The position numbers were made by a program, and so were the translations under genes. Shown here piece by piece: positions 24,601-32,361 of a stretch of 46,725 nt of DNA (its first letter is position 1; each line of letters starts with the position of its first letter). Below the pieces are notes generated by a model. The model was not told where the DNA came from. It worked only from the letters and a program-made list of their open reading frames with translations, and made no database searches. Source of the stretch: Thermoleophilaceae bacterium (GTDB taxonomy: Bacteria; Actinomycetota; Thermoleophilia; Solirubrobacterales; JACPNS01); NCBI GenBank assembly GCA_016463365.1, contig JAEMRJ010000004.1, positions 1 to 46,725 of the forward strand, given 5' to 3'.

Positions 24601-25033
24601 CCAGCCGGTCAGGCTTGACGTCTCGGTCGACGCCTACGTGCCCAGCGAGTACGTCATGTACGAGCAGGCGAAGATCGAGCTCCATCGCCGAGTTGCCGGC
24701 GCGCAGGAGCTGGCGGACGTCGGCTCGCTGCGCGAGGAGTTGAAGGATCGCTTCGGCCCGGTACCCGCTCCGCTCGAGCGCCTCTTGCAGCTTCAGGAGG
24801 CGCGGCTCAAGTTTGGTCGCTGCGGAGCCCGTACCGTGGGCTTCACCGCTGGTCGGTTGGTAGTGGCCCCGATCGAACTCGATGCAGGTCAGGTGGCAGT
24901 TGTTCGCGAAGATCACCCCACGGCCATCTACGATCGTGGCCAGCGCACAATCGCGCTGCGTGTGGATGGGGAACCGGAAGAGCAGTTTTCTGCTCTGGCG
25001 GGGCTGGCAGACGCTTTGGTGGGAATCAGTTAA
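21689..25033 (+). CDS. mfd: Transcription-repair coupling factor Mfd
   Basis: A 1114-residue protein with the full Mfd plan: an N-terminal UvrB-like module (about 1-330), the RNA-polymerase interaction domain around residues 440-510 (FADLAVGDIVVHEDHGIAKF, then GDDKVFLPADQL), a RecG-like motor with Walker A GDVGFGKTE near 606, DEEQRFG near 703 and SATPIPRT near 731, the GRVGRG arginine finger near 875, and a C-terminal TRCF domain. It removes RNA polymerase stalled at lesions and recruits UvrA. The start is GTG at 21689, with TAGAGT at 21672-21677 as a possible -10. A LexA box lies upstream. Confidence 0.97.
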   Translation: MSALALPVRQVEDDELFNALGGASARVFVSQAFTPFTLAVAAQRFAPGRTALIVAADDTAARDLAADLSAYLPGRSVRSYPARGVMYESHLEPPPHLVGLRIAALDSLTAGGSDAIVVVSAGALAERVPDPALRPHGFKLERGGVAELDELARDLVASGYERVDRVEDRGQFATRGDILDVFPATGDNAVRIEFFDIEIESLRRFSTFTQRSLEDVESVEIEPATELAAEYREDATQALADQEEGDDSHPADIAELLPIDRFHALLDLAPDDAWLAVAAREDVESALTELGSDVEATYQDPTGHGLYVPPEELLAQIDQGADLTISNLVAEPGAAELRAEHPGSMARSFDAAEIELEKLQRSGYRTIIAWSRKSELERAQYNLARVKPRALDESDDQREWTGVFFARQTLREGFVSPALKLAVIPDRLLLRTAGRSAAKTSARGRIASFADLAVGDIVVHEDHGIAKFDGFETKAVAGITRDYLTLLYRGDDKVFLPADQLHKVSRYFGAAGPDGVNLSKLGGKAWENLKSRARKAAHELAGELINLYAARRRAIGFAFSADNEMQRQFEDAFPYQETRDQLDAIERVKEGMESPQPMDILICGDVGFGKTEVALRAAFKAVQDSKQVMILAPTTILTQQHFGTFSERMRDFPITVDFVSRFRSKAEQKESLKKFEEGAVDIMIGTHRLLSADVRPKDLGLIVVDEEQRFGVKQKELLRQLRMQTDVISLSATPIPRTLQMSMAGMREIAVIATPPEGRRPVRTHVGEWDEEVVKQALQREHDRGGQSLYMHDLVGTIDETADRIRALMPELRVNVVHGQLDEHTLEERMMGFIRGEYECLVCTTIVESGLDIPSANTLIVERADKLGLSQAYQIRGRVGRGRERAFAYFLYPGAAALTQVAGSRLATLADHTELGSGFKVAMRDLEIRGAGNLLGEEQSGHIAAVGFDLYVSMIDAAVAELEGKGDAESHQPVRLDVSVDAYVPSEYVMYEQAKIELHRRVAGAQELADVGSLREELKDRFGPVPAPLERLLQLQEARLKFGRCGARTVGFTAGRLVVAPIELDAGQVAVVREDHPTAIYDRGQRTIALRVDGEPEEQFSALAGLADALVGIS

Positions 25034-25140
25034 GCGCGTCTTGTGCGCCGCATCACGCCCGCACGCGGTCGGTTTCACTTGATATGTTCCCACCGCTTCT
25101 GACCTGAAAACTAGAGCGAAAAACAAACGAGCATCGAGCT

Positions 25141-26259
25141 GTGAAAAACATCACTTCGAACAAATATTTCATCCCGGGTTTTGCCGTCGTCGTATTTTTG
25201 CTGGTGGCACTGATCCTCGTCGTGTTCCGCGGTGGAGTCCCGGACGACGCAGTCGCATCTGTTGACGGCAACGCGATCCCGATCACGGAGTTCAACAAGA
25301 ACCTGAAGATCAACGCGGCCCAGAGTGGCGGCGTGGCCCCGGACCCGCCGGACTACACAAAGTGCATCGCGGCCAAGAAGAAGACCACTCCCAAGCTCAG
25401 CAACTCTGCACTCAAGAAGCAGTGCGAAAAGGACTGGGAAACGTCCAAGGACACGATCATGACCTCGCTGATCCAGCAGGAATGGTTCAAGCTTGAGGCC
25501 GCTGACCGTGGCATCGAGGTCACCGACGCCGAGGTCAAGGCTCGTTTCGGTCAGCTCAAGCAGCAGTCGTTCCCGAAGGATGCCGACTACAAGAAGTTCC
25601 TCAAGCAGTACAACCAGACCGAAGCTGACCTGCTCAAGCTCGTCAAGGCGAGCATGATCCAGGAGAAGGTCCAGGCCGAGGTCACAACGATTCCGACGCC
25701 CAGCACCGGCCAGGTCGAGGACGAGTACAACAAGAACAAGAAGAAGTACGCCACGCCCGCAACGCGTGACATCAACCTCGTCTTCAACGCCGACAAGGCC
25801 AAGGCCGAGGCTGCGAAGTCAGCGCTTGAAGATGGCGACAGCTGGAGCGCCGTCGCCAAGGAGTACTCCGAGGACAGCGTCAGCAAGGCCAACGGCGGAA
25901 AGTTCCCGGGCGTGACCAAGGGCCAGTTCCCGAAGGAACTCGACTCAGCGGTGTTCAGCGCCGACAAGGGCGAGATCGTCGGCCCGATCAAGACGCAGTA
26001 CGGCTACTACGTCTTCGCAGTCACGAAGGCCACGCCGGCATCGCAGCAGACGCTGGCAAAGGCCTCGCCACAGATCAGGACCTCCCTCCAGCAGGAGGCC
26101 CAGCAGAAGGCTCAGACCAGCTTCCAGACTGAGTTCACCGACAAGTGGCGCAAGAAGACCAAGTGCGCCGATGACTTCAAGGTCGCAGCCGTCTGTGGCA
26201 ACACCGAGAAGCCCAAGGAAGGCGCAACCGCCGAGGCCGGAGCCGCTGCCGCCCAGTAA
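25141..26259 (+). CDS. Membrane-anchored parvulin-type peptidyl-prolyl isomerase (SurA/PrsA-like)
   Basis: A 372-residue extracytoplasmic foldase. Residues 10-31 form an uncleaved anchor or signal segment, then a SurA-N-like helical domain with DDAVASVDGNAIPITEFNK and an EWF(K)LEAADRGIEVTDAEV stretch. The parvulin domain (about 200-300) shows SWSAVAKEYSEDS, GGKFPGVTKGQFPKELDSAVF and GPIKTQYGYYVFAV. An Ala/Glu/Gln-rich tail ends the protein. There is no lipobox Cys at the N-terminus, unlike PrsA of Bacillus. A GTG start at 25141 and a strong terminator downstream mark a single-gene unit. Confidence 0.9.
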   Translation: MKNITSNKYFIPGFAVVVFLLVALILVVFRGGVPDDAVASVDGNAIPITEFNKNLKINAAQSGGVAPDPPDYTKCIAAKKKTTPKLSNSALKKQCEKDWETSKDTIMTSLIQQEWFKLEAADRGIEVTDAEVKARFGQLKQQSFPKDADYKKFLKQYNQTEADLLKLVKASMIQEKVQAEVTTIPTPSTGQVEDEYNKNKKKYATPATRDINLVFNADKAKAEAAKSALEDGDSWSAVAKEYSEDSVSKANGGKFPGVTKGQFPKELDSAVFSADKGEIVGPIKTQYGYYVFAVTKATPASQQTLAKASPQIRTSLQQEAQQKAQTSFQTEFTDKWRKKTKCADDFKVAAVCGNTEKPKEGATAEAGAAAAQ

Positions 26260-26286
26260 GCGTTTCCGCCAAATTGCTTCACGACT

Positions 26287-26315
26287 ACGCCCGGCCTCTG
26301 CGCCGGGCGTTTTTC
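26287..26315 (+). terminator. Rho-independent terminator
   Basis: A perfect 9-bp stem, ACGCCCGGC (26287-26295) with GCCGGGCGT (26302-26310), a 6-nt loop, then TTTT. It separates the foldase gene from enolase. Confidence 0.9.
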
Positions 26316-26357
26316 GTTCTCCGGGCGACCTGAGGCACTAGGCTACGCGTCGCTTGA

Positions 26358-27674
<1,317 letters not shown>

Positions 27675-27721
27675 CCGGGTCCGGGGCAGGGGTCGCGCAA
27701 CCCTGCGCGAATTCCCTCCCT

Positions 27722-28054
27722 ATGGCCTCCCGCCCAAAGCAGCGCGTACGCGTAGCCCACAAGTCAGAAGGTCGGCCCGTCTCCAGAGGCATCCGCTGGG
27801 ACCGCCTCCCGGGCAACTGGCTGATCGTGATCCTGCTCGTGATGGGAGCCCTCTACGTCCCGCCACTCAAGGGCTATTACGAACAGCGCAAGGCGACGAG
27901 CGCAGCGAAGTCCACGCTGCAGCAGGTAGGCAAAGAGAACCGCGCCCTCAAGGCAAGAGCCCGCTCGCTAAAGAAAGAATCCACCATCGAGCTCGAAGCA
28001 AGAAAGCTCGGCATGGTCAACCCCGAAGAGCGACCCTTCGTAATCCTCCGCTGA
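27722..28054 (+). CDS. FtsB/DivIC-like septum formation protein
   Basis: A 110-residue bitopic protein: a basic cytosolic N-terminus (about 1-32), one membrane span (about 33-50, WLIVILLVMGALYVPP), then an extracellular coiled coil (about 52-88) and a short C-terminal segment with ELEARKLGMVNPEERPFVIL, which is typical of FtsB/DivIC. It belongs to the FtsB-FtsL-FtsQ complex that activates septal wall synthesis. The position after eno is a conserved arrangement in many Gram-positive bacteria. Confidence 0.88.
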   Translation: MASRPKQRVRVAHKSEGRPVSRGIRWDRLPGNWLIVILLVMGALYVPPLKGYYEQRKATSAAKSTLQQVGKENRALKARARSLKKESTIELEARKLGMVNPEERPFVILR

Positions 28055-28078
28055 TCAATCCAGCAGGGGTACGGGTGT

Positions 28079-28130
28079 CAGATGACCTTGTCCCCGCAGA
28101 CGTACTCAGTCGAGGAGACAAGGTCATCTG
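28079..28130. repeat. 14-bp inverted repeat between convergent genes (REP-like)
   Basis: CAGATGACCTTGTC (28079-28092) is repeated in inverse orientation as GACAAGGTCATCTG (28117-28130) around 24 nt; GGGT/ACCC (28073-28076 and 28133-28136) extends the stem. It has no T-tract. It may act as a bidirectional terminator or be a repeated extragenic palindrome, as mobilised by REP-associated transposases in other genomes. Confidence 0.55.
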
Positions 28131-28139
28131 GGACCCAAG

Positions 28140-28709
28140 TCATGCAGCGTTGGAAGCCGCTTCTTCTGACGTTTCGTCAGCGGATTCTTCGGAGTACCGA
28201 TTGATCACGATCTGATCTGATGAGATCGTCACGGAGATCGGACGGTGCCCCGCCCAGTGTTCGGCGTAGACCGGATCTTCGACGATTGCCGGGTCGAGCC
28301 AGAGCCCATAACCCTCTTCACCGTGATCGAAGGTTGCTTCAAATGCCGGCCGGCGACGGCCTCGGCCGCCACGACGTCCGCGGCGACGGCGACGGCCGGG
28401 GGCTGCGCCCTCGTCATCTTCGTCGGCGAGGGCAGCCTCGGCTTCGCGCTTCGCGAGAGCTGCTTCCAGCTCTGATGCGATCAACGCGTCGTCTTCGGCT
28501 CGCAAATCAAGTTCTTCTTCGATCCCGGGAGTTGAGTCCTGGGATTCGGCTGCAGCGGCACCGTCAGCATCGAGCGACTGCTCGCGCTTGAACGCGGCGA
28601 TGTCTTCCGCCGTGGCGTCAAGCTGATGCGCGATCCAGGCGTCTGTGCGGCCCTGTCGGACCCATACGCGAATCTGGTTCAGGTGTGGTCTTAGCTGTCT
28701 GGTTGCCAT
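28140..28709 (-). CDS. Hypothetical protein with Arg/Gly-rich basic patch
   Basis: A 189-residue protein. The N-terminal part (about 1-42, HLNQIRVWVRQGRTDAWIAHQL then DATAEDIAAFKRE) looks like a small helix-turn-helix. It is followed by an acidic Glu/Ala-rich helix, a stretch of Arg and Gly (about 100-117) that could bind RNA or DNA, and a conserved-looking C-terminal domain with GYGLWLDPAIVEDPVYAEHWAGHRPISVTI. TAAGGT at 28717-28722 lies seven bases before the ATG on the minus strand, fitting a leaderless transcript. I do not recognise the family. Confidence 0.7.
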   Translation of the reverse strand: MATRQLRPHLNQIRVWVRQGRTDAWIAHQLDATAEDIAAFKREQSLDADGAAAAESQDSTPGIEEELDLRAEDDALIASELEAALAKREAEAALADEDDEGAAPGRRRRRGRRGGRGRRRPAFEATFDHGEEGYGLWLDPAIVEDPVYAEHWAGHRPISVTISSDQIVINRYSEESADETSEEAASNAA

Positions 28710-28769
28710 GTCGCTGACCTTATCAGCGGCTCTGGTGCGTGATTCAGCGCAATTCTCGAACCTCAGCTA

Positions 28770-28799
28770 TAGACAAACCGGCGAGGTATCCAGTAAAGT
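28770..28799 (+). promoter_or_regulatory. Predicted csrA promoter
   Basis: TAGACA at 28770-28775, an 18-bp spacer and TAAAGT at 28794-28799. Transcription would start near 28806, giving a leader of about 115 nt that begins with the first hairpin. Confidence 0.5.
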
Positions 28800-28807
28800 G
28801 GACACAG

Positions 28808-28894
28808 TGCGGGAGTAGGACACCCCGCAAATGGTGGTTTTTAGGTACCATGCCAACTCAGGACCGAGTGGGGGGACTGGGGAAGGCCACTCGG
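28808..28894 (+). promoter_or_regulatory. csrA leader hairpins exposing GGA in loops
   Basis: Hairpin A: TGCGGG (28808-28813) with CCCGCA (28824-28829), loop AGTAGGACAC. Hairpin B: CCGAGTGG (28864-28871) with CCACTCGG (28887-28894), loop with two GGA triplets (28874-28876, 28881-28883). A further GGA lies in the Shine-Dalgarno GGAGG at 28911-28915. GGA in hairpin loops is the known recognition feature of CsrA, so autoregulation is likely. Confidence 0.55.
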
Positions 28895-28921
28895 ACGACG
28901 CAAAGTGCTTGGAGGCGCTGC

Positions 28922-29167
28922 ATGCTCGTACTTACCCGTAAATCGAATCAGAGCATCATGATCGCGGACGACGTCGAAATCTCCGTGCTCTCGATCGTTG
29001 GTGACAAAGTGCGTATTGGCATCGAGGCGCCGAAGAACATCCCGATCTTCCGCAAAGAGGTCTACCTGCAGATCCAGCGCGAGCAGGCCGAAGAACAGGC
29101 CGGCTCACCGGACGCCACGCCCGAGGCAGTGGACGCAGCCCTGGGCCAGATCGCTGACGGCGCCTGA
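28922..29167 (+). CDS. csrA: Carbon storage regulator CsrA
   Basis: An 81-residue RNA-binding protein. The start [14 protein letters not shown] is the strand-1 signature; [31 protein letters not shown] follows, with the RNA-contacting Arg-4-type and C-terminal Arg positions preserved. The C-terminus is extended beyond the usual 60-70 residues by an acidic Ala/Glu-rich tail. The frame is open upstream, but the family start and a good GGAGG site fix the ATG at 28922. In Gram-positive bacteria csrA usually sits with flagellar genes and FliW; here it is alone, with a long structured leader of its own. Confidence 0.94.
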   Translation: MLVLTRKSNQSIMIADDVEISVLSIVGDKVRIGIEAPKNIPIFRKEVYLQIQREQAEEQAGSPDATPEAVDAALGQIADGA

Positions 29168-29189
29168 CCGCGACTTTCTGGCCGAAGTA

Positions 29190-29429
29190 CTAGGCCATGA
29201 TTGAGCCGAGGATCTGAAACATTCCCCAGCTCACGACAACGACAGTGGCGACCAGCACGACCATCAGCGTCACGAAGCGCCGGAACTGGTGCTGTTCGTG
29301 CTGCACCGCGTAGCGCTTCTGCGTGCGCTTGATCGCTTCATGACGCACTTCATGGCGTCGCTTGCGGTCGGTGTGAGTGTGCTCGTGGAACGCACGCTCG
29401 AACTCGGCCACTGATTGCCGCATCTTCAT
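29190..29429 (-). CDS. Small tail-anchored membrane protein
   Basis: About 79 residues from the ATG at 29429 (GTG at 29441 or 29453 would overlap the thermonuclease gene). A long charged helix rich in His, Arg and Glu (AFHEHTHTDRKRRHEVRHEAIKR) precedes a single C-terminal span, FVTLMVVLVATVVVVSWGMF. It is downstream of the thermonuclease gene and probably co-transcribed with it. The role is unknown. Confidence 0.6.
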   Translation of the reverse strand: MKMRQSVAEFERAFHEHTHTDRKRRHEVRHEAIKRTQKRYAVQHEQHQFRRFVTLMVVLVATVVVVSWGMFQILGSIMA

Positions 29430-29442
29430 ATCGCCATTCACT

Positions 29443-29973
29443 CTAGCGATCACAGGCCCGCCAGAGGCCTCTATTTGTGCGGATTGCTACACGTTCGAGT
29501 CCGGCGAAGTATTCGGCCTTCGAGGTGTTGGGCTCGATTTCGATCGTCCGCGCATAGCCGCGCCTGATCAGCTCGGCGTTGACGAATGTGTCGCCGACGT
29601 AGACGAAGGCAAGCGATCGGCCGTATCTGTCTTCGGGCTCACGGTCGGGCACCAGTCGTACCCTGCGTCCGTTGACAAGGGACTTGTTCAGGTCGCTCGC
29701 TTCATGGCCGAAGCACTCCACCGGCGAGTCGGGTTTGACCGATTCGGGCGTGTCGATGCCGATGTAGCGCACGCGTTCCTCGCGGCCGGCCGAGTCGCGC
29801 ACGAGGATCGTGTCACCGTCAACCACGCGGATAACCGTCGCCGTGCGGTCGCCGGTCGACTCGGAGGACGACTGACCTTGCGGTGCCGACGAATCGTCCT
29901 CGATGAGGAAATTCGCCAGCACCACCAGGGCGGCAAATGCGGCAACCCACGCCGCCGCACTCGCGCGAGACAT
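29443..29973 (-). CDS. Thermonuclease-family nuclease (SNase-like), secreted or anchored
   Basis: A 176-residue protein with a hydrophobic N-terminal segment (about 8-24), a Ser-rich linker and a complete SNase domain. Residues matching the staphylococcal nuclease site are present: VDGDT with D54, R69 and D74 in RYIGIDTPE, E77, and R119 in DRYGRSLAF. It should cut DNA and RNA 5' to phosphate in a Ca2+-dependent way outside the membrane. It follows the aldolase gene by 5 nt on the same strand, so it shares that transcript. Confidence 0.92.
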   Translation of the reverse strand: MSRASAAAWVAAFAALVVLANFLIEDDSSAPQGQSSSESTGDRTATVIRVVDGDTILVRDSAGREERVRYIGIDTPESVKPDSPVECFGHEASDLNKSLVNGRRVRLVPDREPEDRYGRSLAFVYVGDTFVNAELIRRGYARTIEIEPNTSKAEYFAGLERVAIRTNRGLWRACDR

Positions 29974-29978
29974 GAGAA

Positions 29979-30896
29979 TTACGGCGTGCGGATGACGTTC
30001 TTGGTCAGCGTGTCGCTGATCGCGGAGACGATCTTCTTCGCTGCGGCAGGCTTGCGCTGCCAGATGTTGCGACCGTAGATCACGCCTGATCCGCCGGCTT
30101 TCATCACCATCCTGGTCATGTCGAGCACGTCGGAGTCAGAGGCCTTGGAGCCGCCCGAGAGCACGACCAGCGAACGGCCGGCGCTTTCGACGCACTGGCG
30201 GATCGCTTCCTGCTGCTCGACCTTCATCTTGTTGTACGGCGACGGCGAGTCCGCGTCGGAGTCAAGGCCGACCTTCGGCATGTTGATCTTGACGATGTCC
30301 GCGCCCATCTCCATGGCCATGCGTGAGGCGTAGTCGATCGCGTAGAAGCTGTCCTGTCCGCCCTTGGCGGCGACGGCGCTGCCGCGCGGGTAGGACCAGA
30401 CGACCAGCGGGAGGCCGTACTTCTCGCAGTCGGCGCGAACTTCGCCGAGCTGCTTGAGGTCCTCGTCCTGACGCGGCGAACCGACGTAGAGCGTGTAACC
30501 GATGGCTGTGGCGCCAAGGCGCACGCCGTCCTCGACTGAGGCGTTGACGGCGCTGAATGCTTCGCCGCTGGGCGGGATGTCCGTCTTGCCGTTGACCTTC
30601 AGCAGCAGCGGCACCTGACCGGCCCAGTCGGGCCAGTACTTCGTGGCAAAGCCGATCTGACAGGCGATGCCGCTGTAGCTCGATCCGGCCGCGAGCGCGA
30701 ACTGGTAGTCCGGGTCCTTTGAAGCGGGGTTCGGGAAGAAGTCGCGGGGGCCGTGCTCGATGCCCTGGTCGATCGGCAGGAACATGAGCGTGCCGTTTCC
30801 GGGACCGTGTGTGTAGAGCATGTCGTAGAGGCGCGCCTTCTTGCCGGGCGAGACTACGTCGAGCAATGATTTCTGGGGCGATGACTGCTTGGCCAT
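29979..30896 (-). CDS. Class I fructose-bisphosphate aldolase (FbaB/DhnA type)
   Basis: A 305-residue TIM-barrel aldolase that splits fructose 1,6-bisphosphate into two trioses through a Schiff base. The ATG at 30896 is chosen because AGGAGT lies about ten bases upstream and the family begins there; the open frame continues further up without support. Seen: FLPIDQGIEHGPRDFF near 40-54, VVWSYPRG at 165-172, the probable Schiff-base Lys in ADIVKINMPKVG (K203), and GGSKASD and GGSGVIYGRNIWQR phosphate-binding loops. Together with enolase upstream it covers central glycolysis. Confidence 0.92.
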   Translation of the reverse strand: MAKQSSPQKSLLDVVSPGKKARLYDMLYTHGPGNGTLMFLPIDQGIEHGPRDFFPNPASKDPDYQFALAAGSSYSGIACQIGFATKYWPDWAGQVPLLLKVNGKTDIPPSGEAFSAVNASVEDGVRLGATAIGYTLYVGSPRQDEDLKQLGEVRADCEKYGLPLVVWSYPRGSAVAAKGGQDSFYAIDYASRMAMEMGADIVKINMPKVGLDSDADSPSPYNKMKVEQQEAIRQCVESAGRSLVVLSGGSKASDSDVLDMTRMVMKAGGSGVIYGRNIWQRKPAAAKKIVSAISDTLTKNVIRTP

Positions 30897-31008
30897 AGTG
30901 GGGTTGACTCCTGATCGATTCAGCCGCTTGAATGCGGGAAGCTTGCGGGCCAGAGCATAATCAAGCCGAACAGGCCGGAGGGGGCGGCCGGTACGCTGCA
31001 GCCCAATC

Positions 31009-31806
31009 ATGCCCGAACGCGAATTCTTCGTCATCTGCAACAACTGCGGCAGCGAGGTCAGTCCCTATGTGACCGAGTGCCCGTATTGCGGCACGCGCCT
31101 GCGCAAAAGCGCGCCGGACCTGAAGAAGCAGAAGAAGGCAGAAGAGAAGGAAGAGCGCAGAGCCGAGAAGAAGCGCGAACGGCTGCGGGCGCAGTATGAG
31201 GGCGGCTCAAGCTCCGGTGGCGCGGCTGCCCCTGGCGCCTGGCTCGAGCGCACCGGCCGTCCCGTCGCGACCGGCGCACTGGTGGCGATTTCGATCGTCG
31301 CCTCGATTCTTGCGGCCAGCAACATTCCGGATGTGAGCGACTGGATGCTGGCCAATCTGGTCTATCTGGGCAACTTCACAAGCACGCCGACGGTGCTGTT
31401 GACCGCGCCGTTCATTCACCTGTCCGCCGGCTACGCATTTGTCTGCCTGTTCGGGTTTGCGGTGTTCGGCGCCGGACTCGAACGCCGATTCGGCCCGTTC
31501 GCGGTAGTTCTTCTGTGGCTCTTCTGCGGCGCGGGCGGAATCGGACTGAAGGCACTGGCCGATCCGGCGCATGCCGCGTTCGGAGCGATGGGCTGCGTAG
31601 CGGGCGCGATGTTCGCCTGGACGATCTATGTGGTCAACAAGGAAGATCTGCGCGACTACGACGCACTCGGGCTGGCCGCGATGGCGCTCGTCGTGTGTGC
31701 GCTTCCGATCGCCACTGACTCGGCGAGCGTCTGGGTACTTCTGGGAGGCGCGGTGGCCGGGCTGATCAGCGGCCTCGTGCTGACGCGGCTCACGCCGCGC
31801 GACTAG
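31009..31806 (+). CDS. Zinc-ribbon rhomboid-like membrane protein lacking catalytic residues
   Basis: A 265-residue protein of three parts: an N-terminal zinc ribbon (C10-x2-C13 and C24-x2-C27), a highly charged Lys/Glu/Arg helix (about 36-62), and a six-span rhomboid-like membrane domain from residue 84. The rhomboid landmarks are there ([21 protein letters not shown]192-A-M-G195) but the catalytic Ser of GxSG is Met194, and the His expected before the last GG (246-247) is missing. It is thus probably a pseudoprotease that binds membrane clients rather than cutting them. TACGCT at 30992-30997 may be its -10. Confidence 0.8.
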   Translation: MPEREFFVICNNCGSEVSPYVTECPYCGTRLRKSAPDLKKQKKAEEKEERRAEKKRERLRAQYEGGSSSGGAAAPGAWLERTGRPVATGALVAISIVASILAASNIPDVSDWMLANLVYLGNFTSTPTVLLTAPFIHLSAGYAFVCLFGFAVFGAGLERRFGPFAVVLLWLFCGAGGIGLKALADPAHAAFGAMGCVAGAMFAWTIYVVNKEDLRDYDALGLAAMALVVCALPIATDSASVWVLLGGAVAGLISGLVLTRLTPRD

Positions 31807-32309
31807 AAATCGAACTTACGCGGCGGCGCTTCATCGAACCAGAGCTTGTCGTGCTCTGGGGTCTCTTCGAAGAAGTCGGGTGTGGCTTCGAGCAGGTCGC
31901 CCTCGGCGCTCGCTTCGTCGATCGCCGGTTCGGGCGCTGGCTCCTCGTCGCCGAACTCGAACTCGATCGTTCCGGTGATTTCGCCGGGCCTGGGTTCTTC
32001 GACGCTTGAGGCGACGGCGGCTTCGACGATCGGCTCGGGCTCGGGCTCTGGCTCGGGTATGGGCTCGGGTTCGGGTGTGGGTTCCGGATCAGGCTCTGGT
32101 TCGGGCGGAGCTGGCTCAGGCTCGGGATCGGGCTCGGGATCGGGCTCTGGCACTTCCTCGCGGATCGGTGGACTGAGGGCGTCCTCCAGCTCGTGCTCGA
32201 CCGCGTCGGGATCGGCGCCGTGCTCCTTTTTCAGGGCAAGGTGCGCCGCGATCGCGTCGGCGAGCGACCCTCCGGGAACCTCTGCTGCATTGTCAAGTTC
32301 ATCTGCCAT
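31803..32309 (-). CDS. Pro/Glu-repeat acidic protein of unknown function
   Basis: A 168-residue, strongly acidic protein starting at ATG 32309. An N-terminal helix ([18 protein letters not shown]) is followed by a Pro-Glu-Pro-Asp repeat stretch (about 52-95) that is surely extended, then a C-terminal segment with [13 protein letters not shown] and a final [14 protein letters not shown] motif that looks conserved and could be a docking tail. TAAGAT at 32317-32322 lies seven bases before the ATG. Its stop codon overlaps that of the rhomboid-like gene by four bases. No family recognised. Confidence 0.7.
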   Translation of the reverse strand: MADELDNAAEVPGGSLADAIAAHLALKKEHGADPDAVEHELEDALSPPIREEVPEPDPEPDPEPEPAPPEPEPDPEPTPEPEPIPEPEPEPEPIVEAAVASSVEEPRPGEITGTIEFEFGDEEPAPEPAIDEASAEGDLLEATPDFFEETPEHDKLWFDEAPPRKFDF

Positions 32310-32361
32310 TCCGGCAATCTTACGGAGCGCACCGGAAGCAGGTCTCGCGACCGGTAGCCGA

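Noticed and set aside
27686..27706. Terminator after enolase (GCAGGG/CCCTGC)
   Set aside because: Only a 6-bp stem with a 9-nt loop and no T-tract, just before the FtsB/DivIC-like gene that is usually read through from eno.
28895..28910. GACGCAAAG before csrA, like part of the c-di-GMP-I (GEMM) riboswitch
   Set aside because: The GCAAAC and GAAA-tetraloop parts and the second stem with its tetraloop receptor are not found, so the match is too short to call a riboswitch.
28739..28921. Longer csrA frame starting upstream
   Set aside because: The extra residues do not match CsrA, and the family always starts at M-L-(V/I)-L-(T/S)-R. The region is better explained as a structured leader.
31009..31806. 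Active rhomboid protease
   Set aside because: The Ser of GxSG is Met and no partner His is found in the last span.
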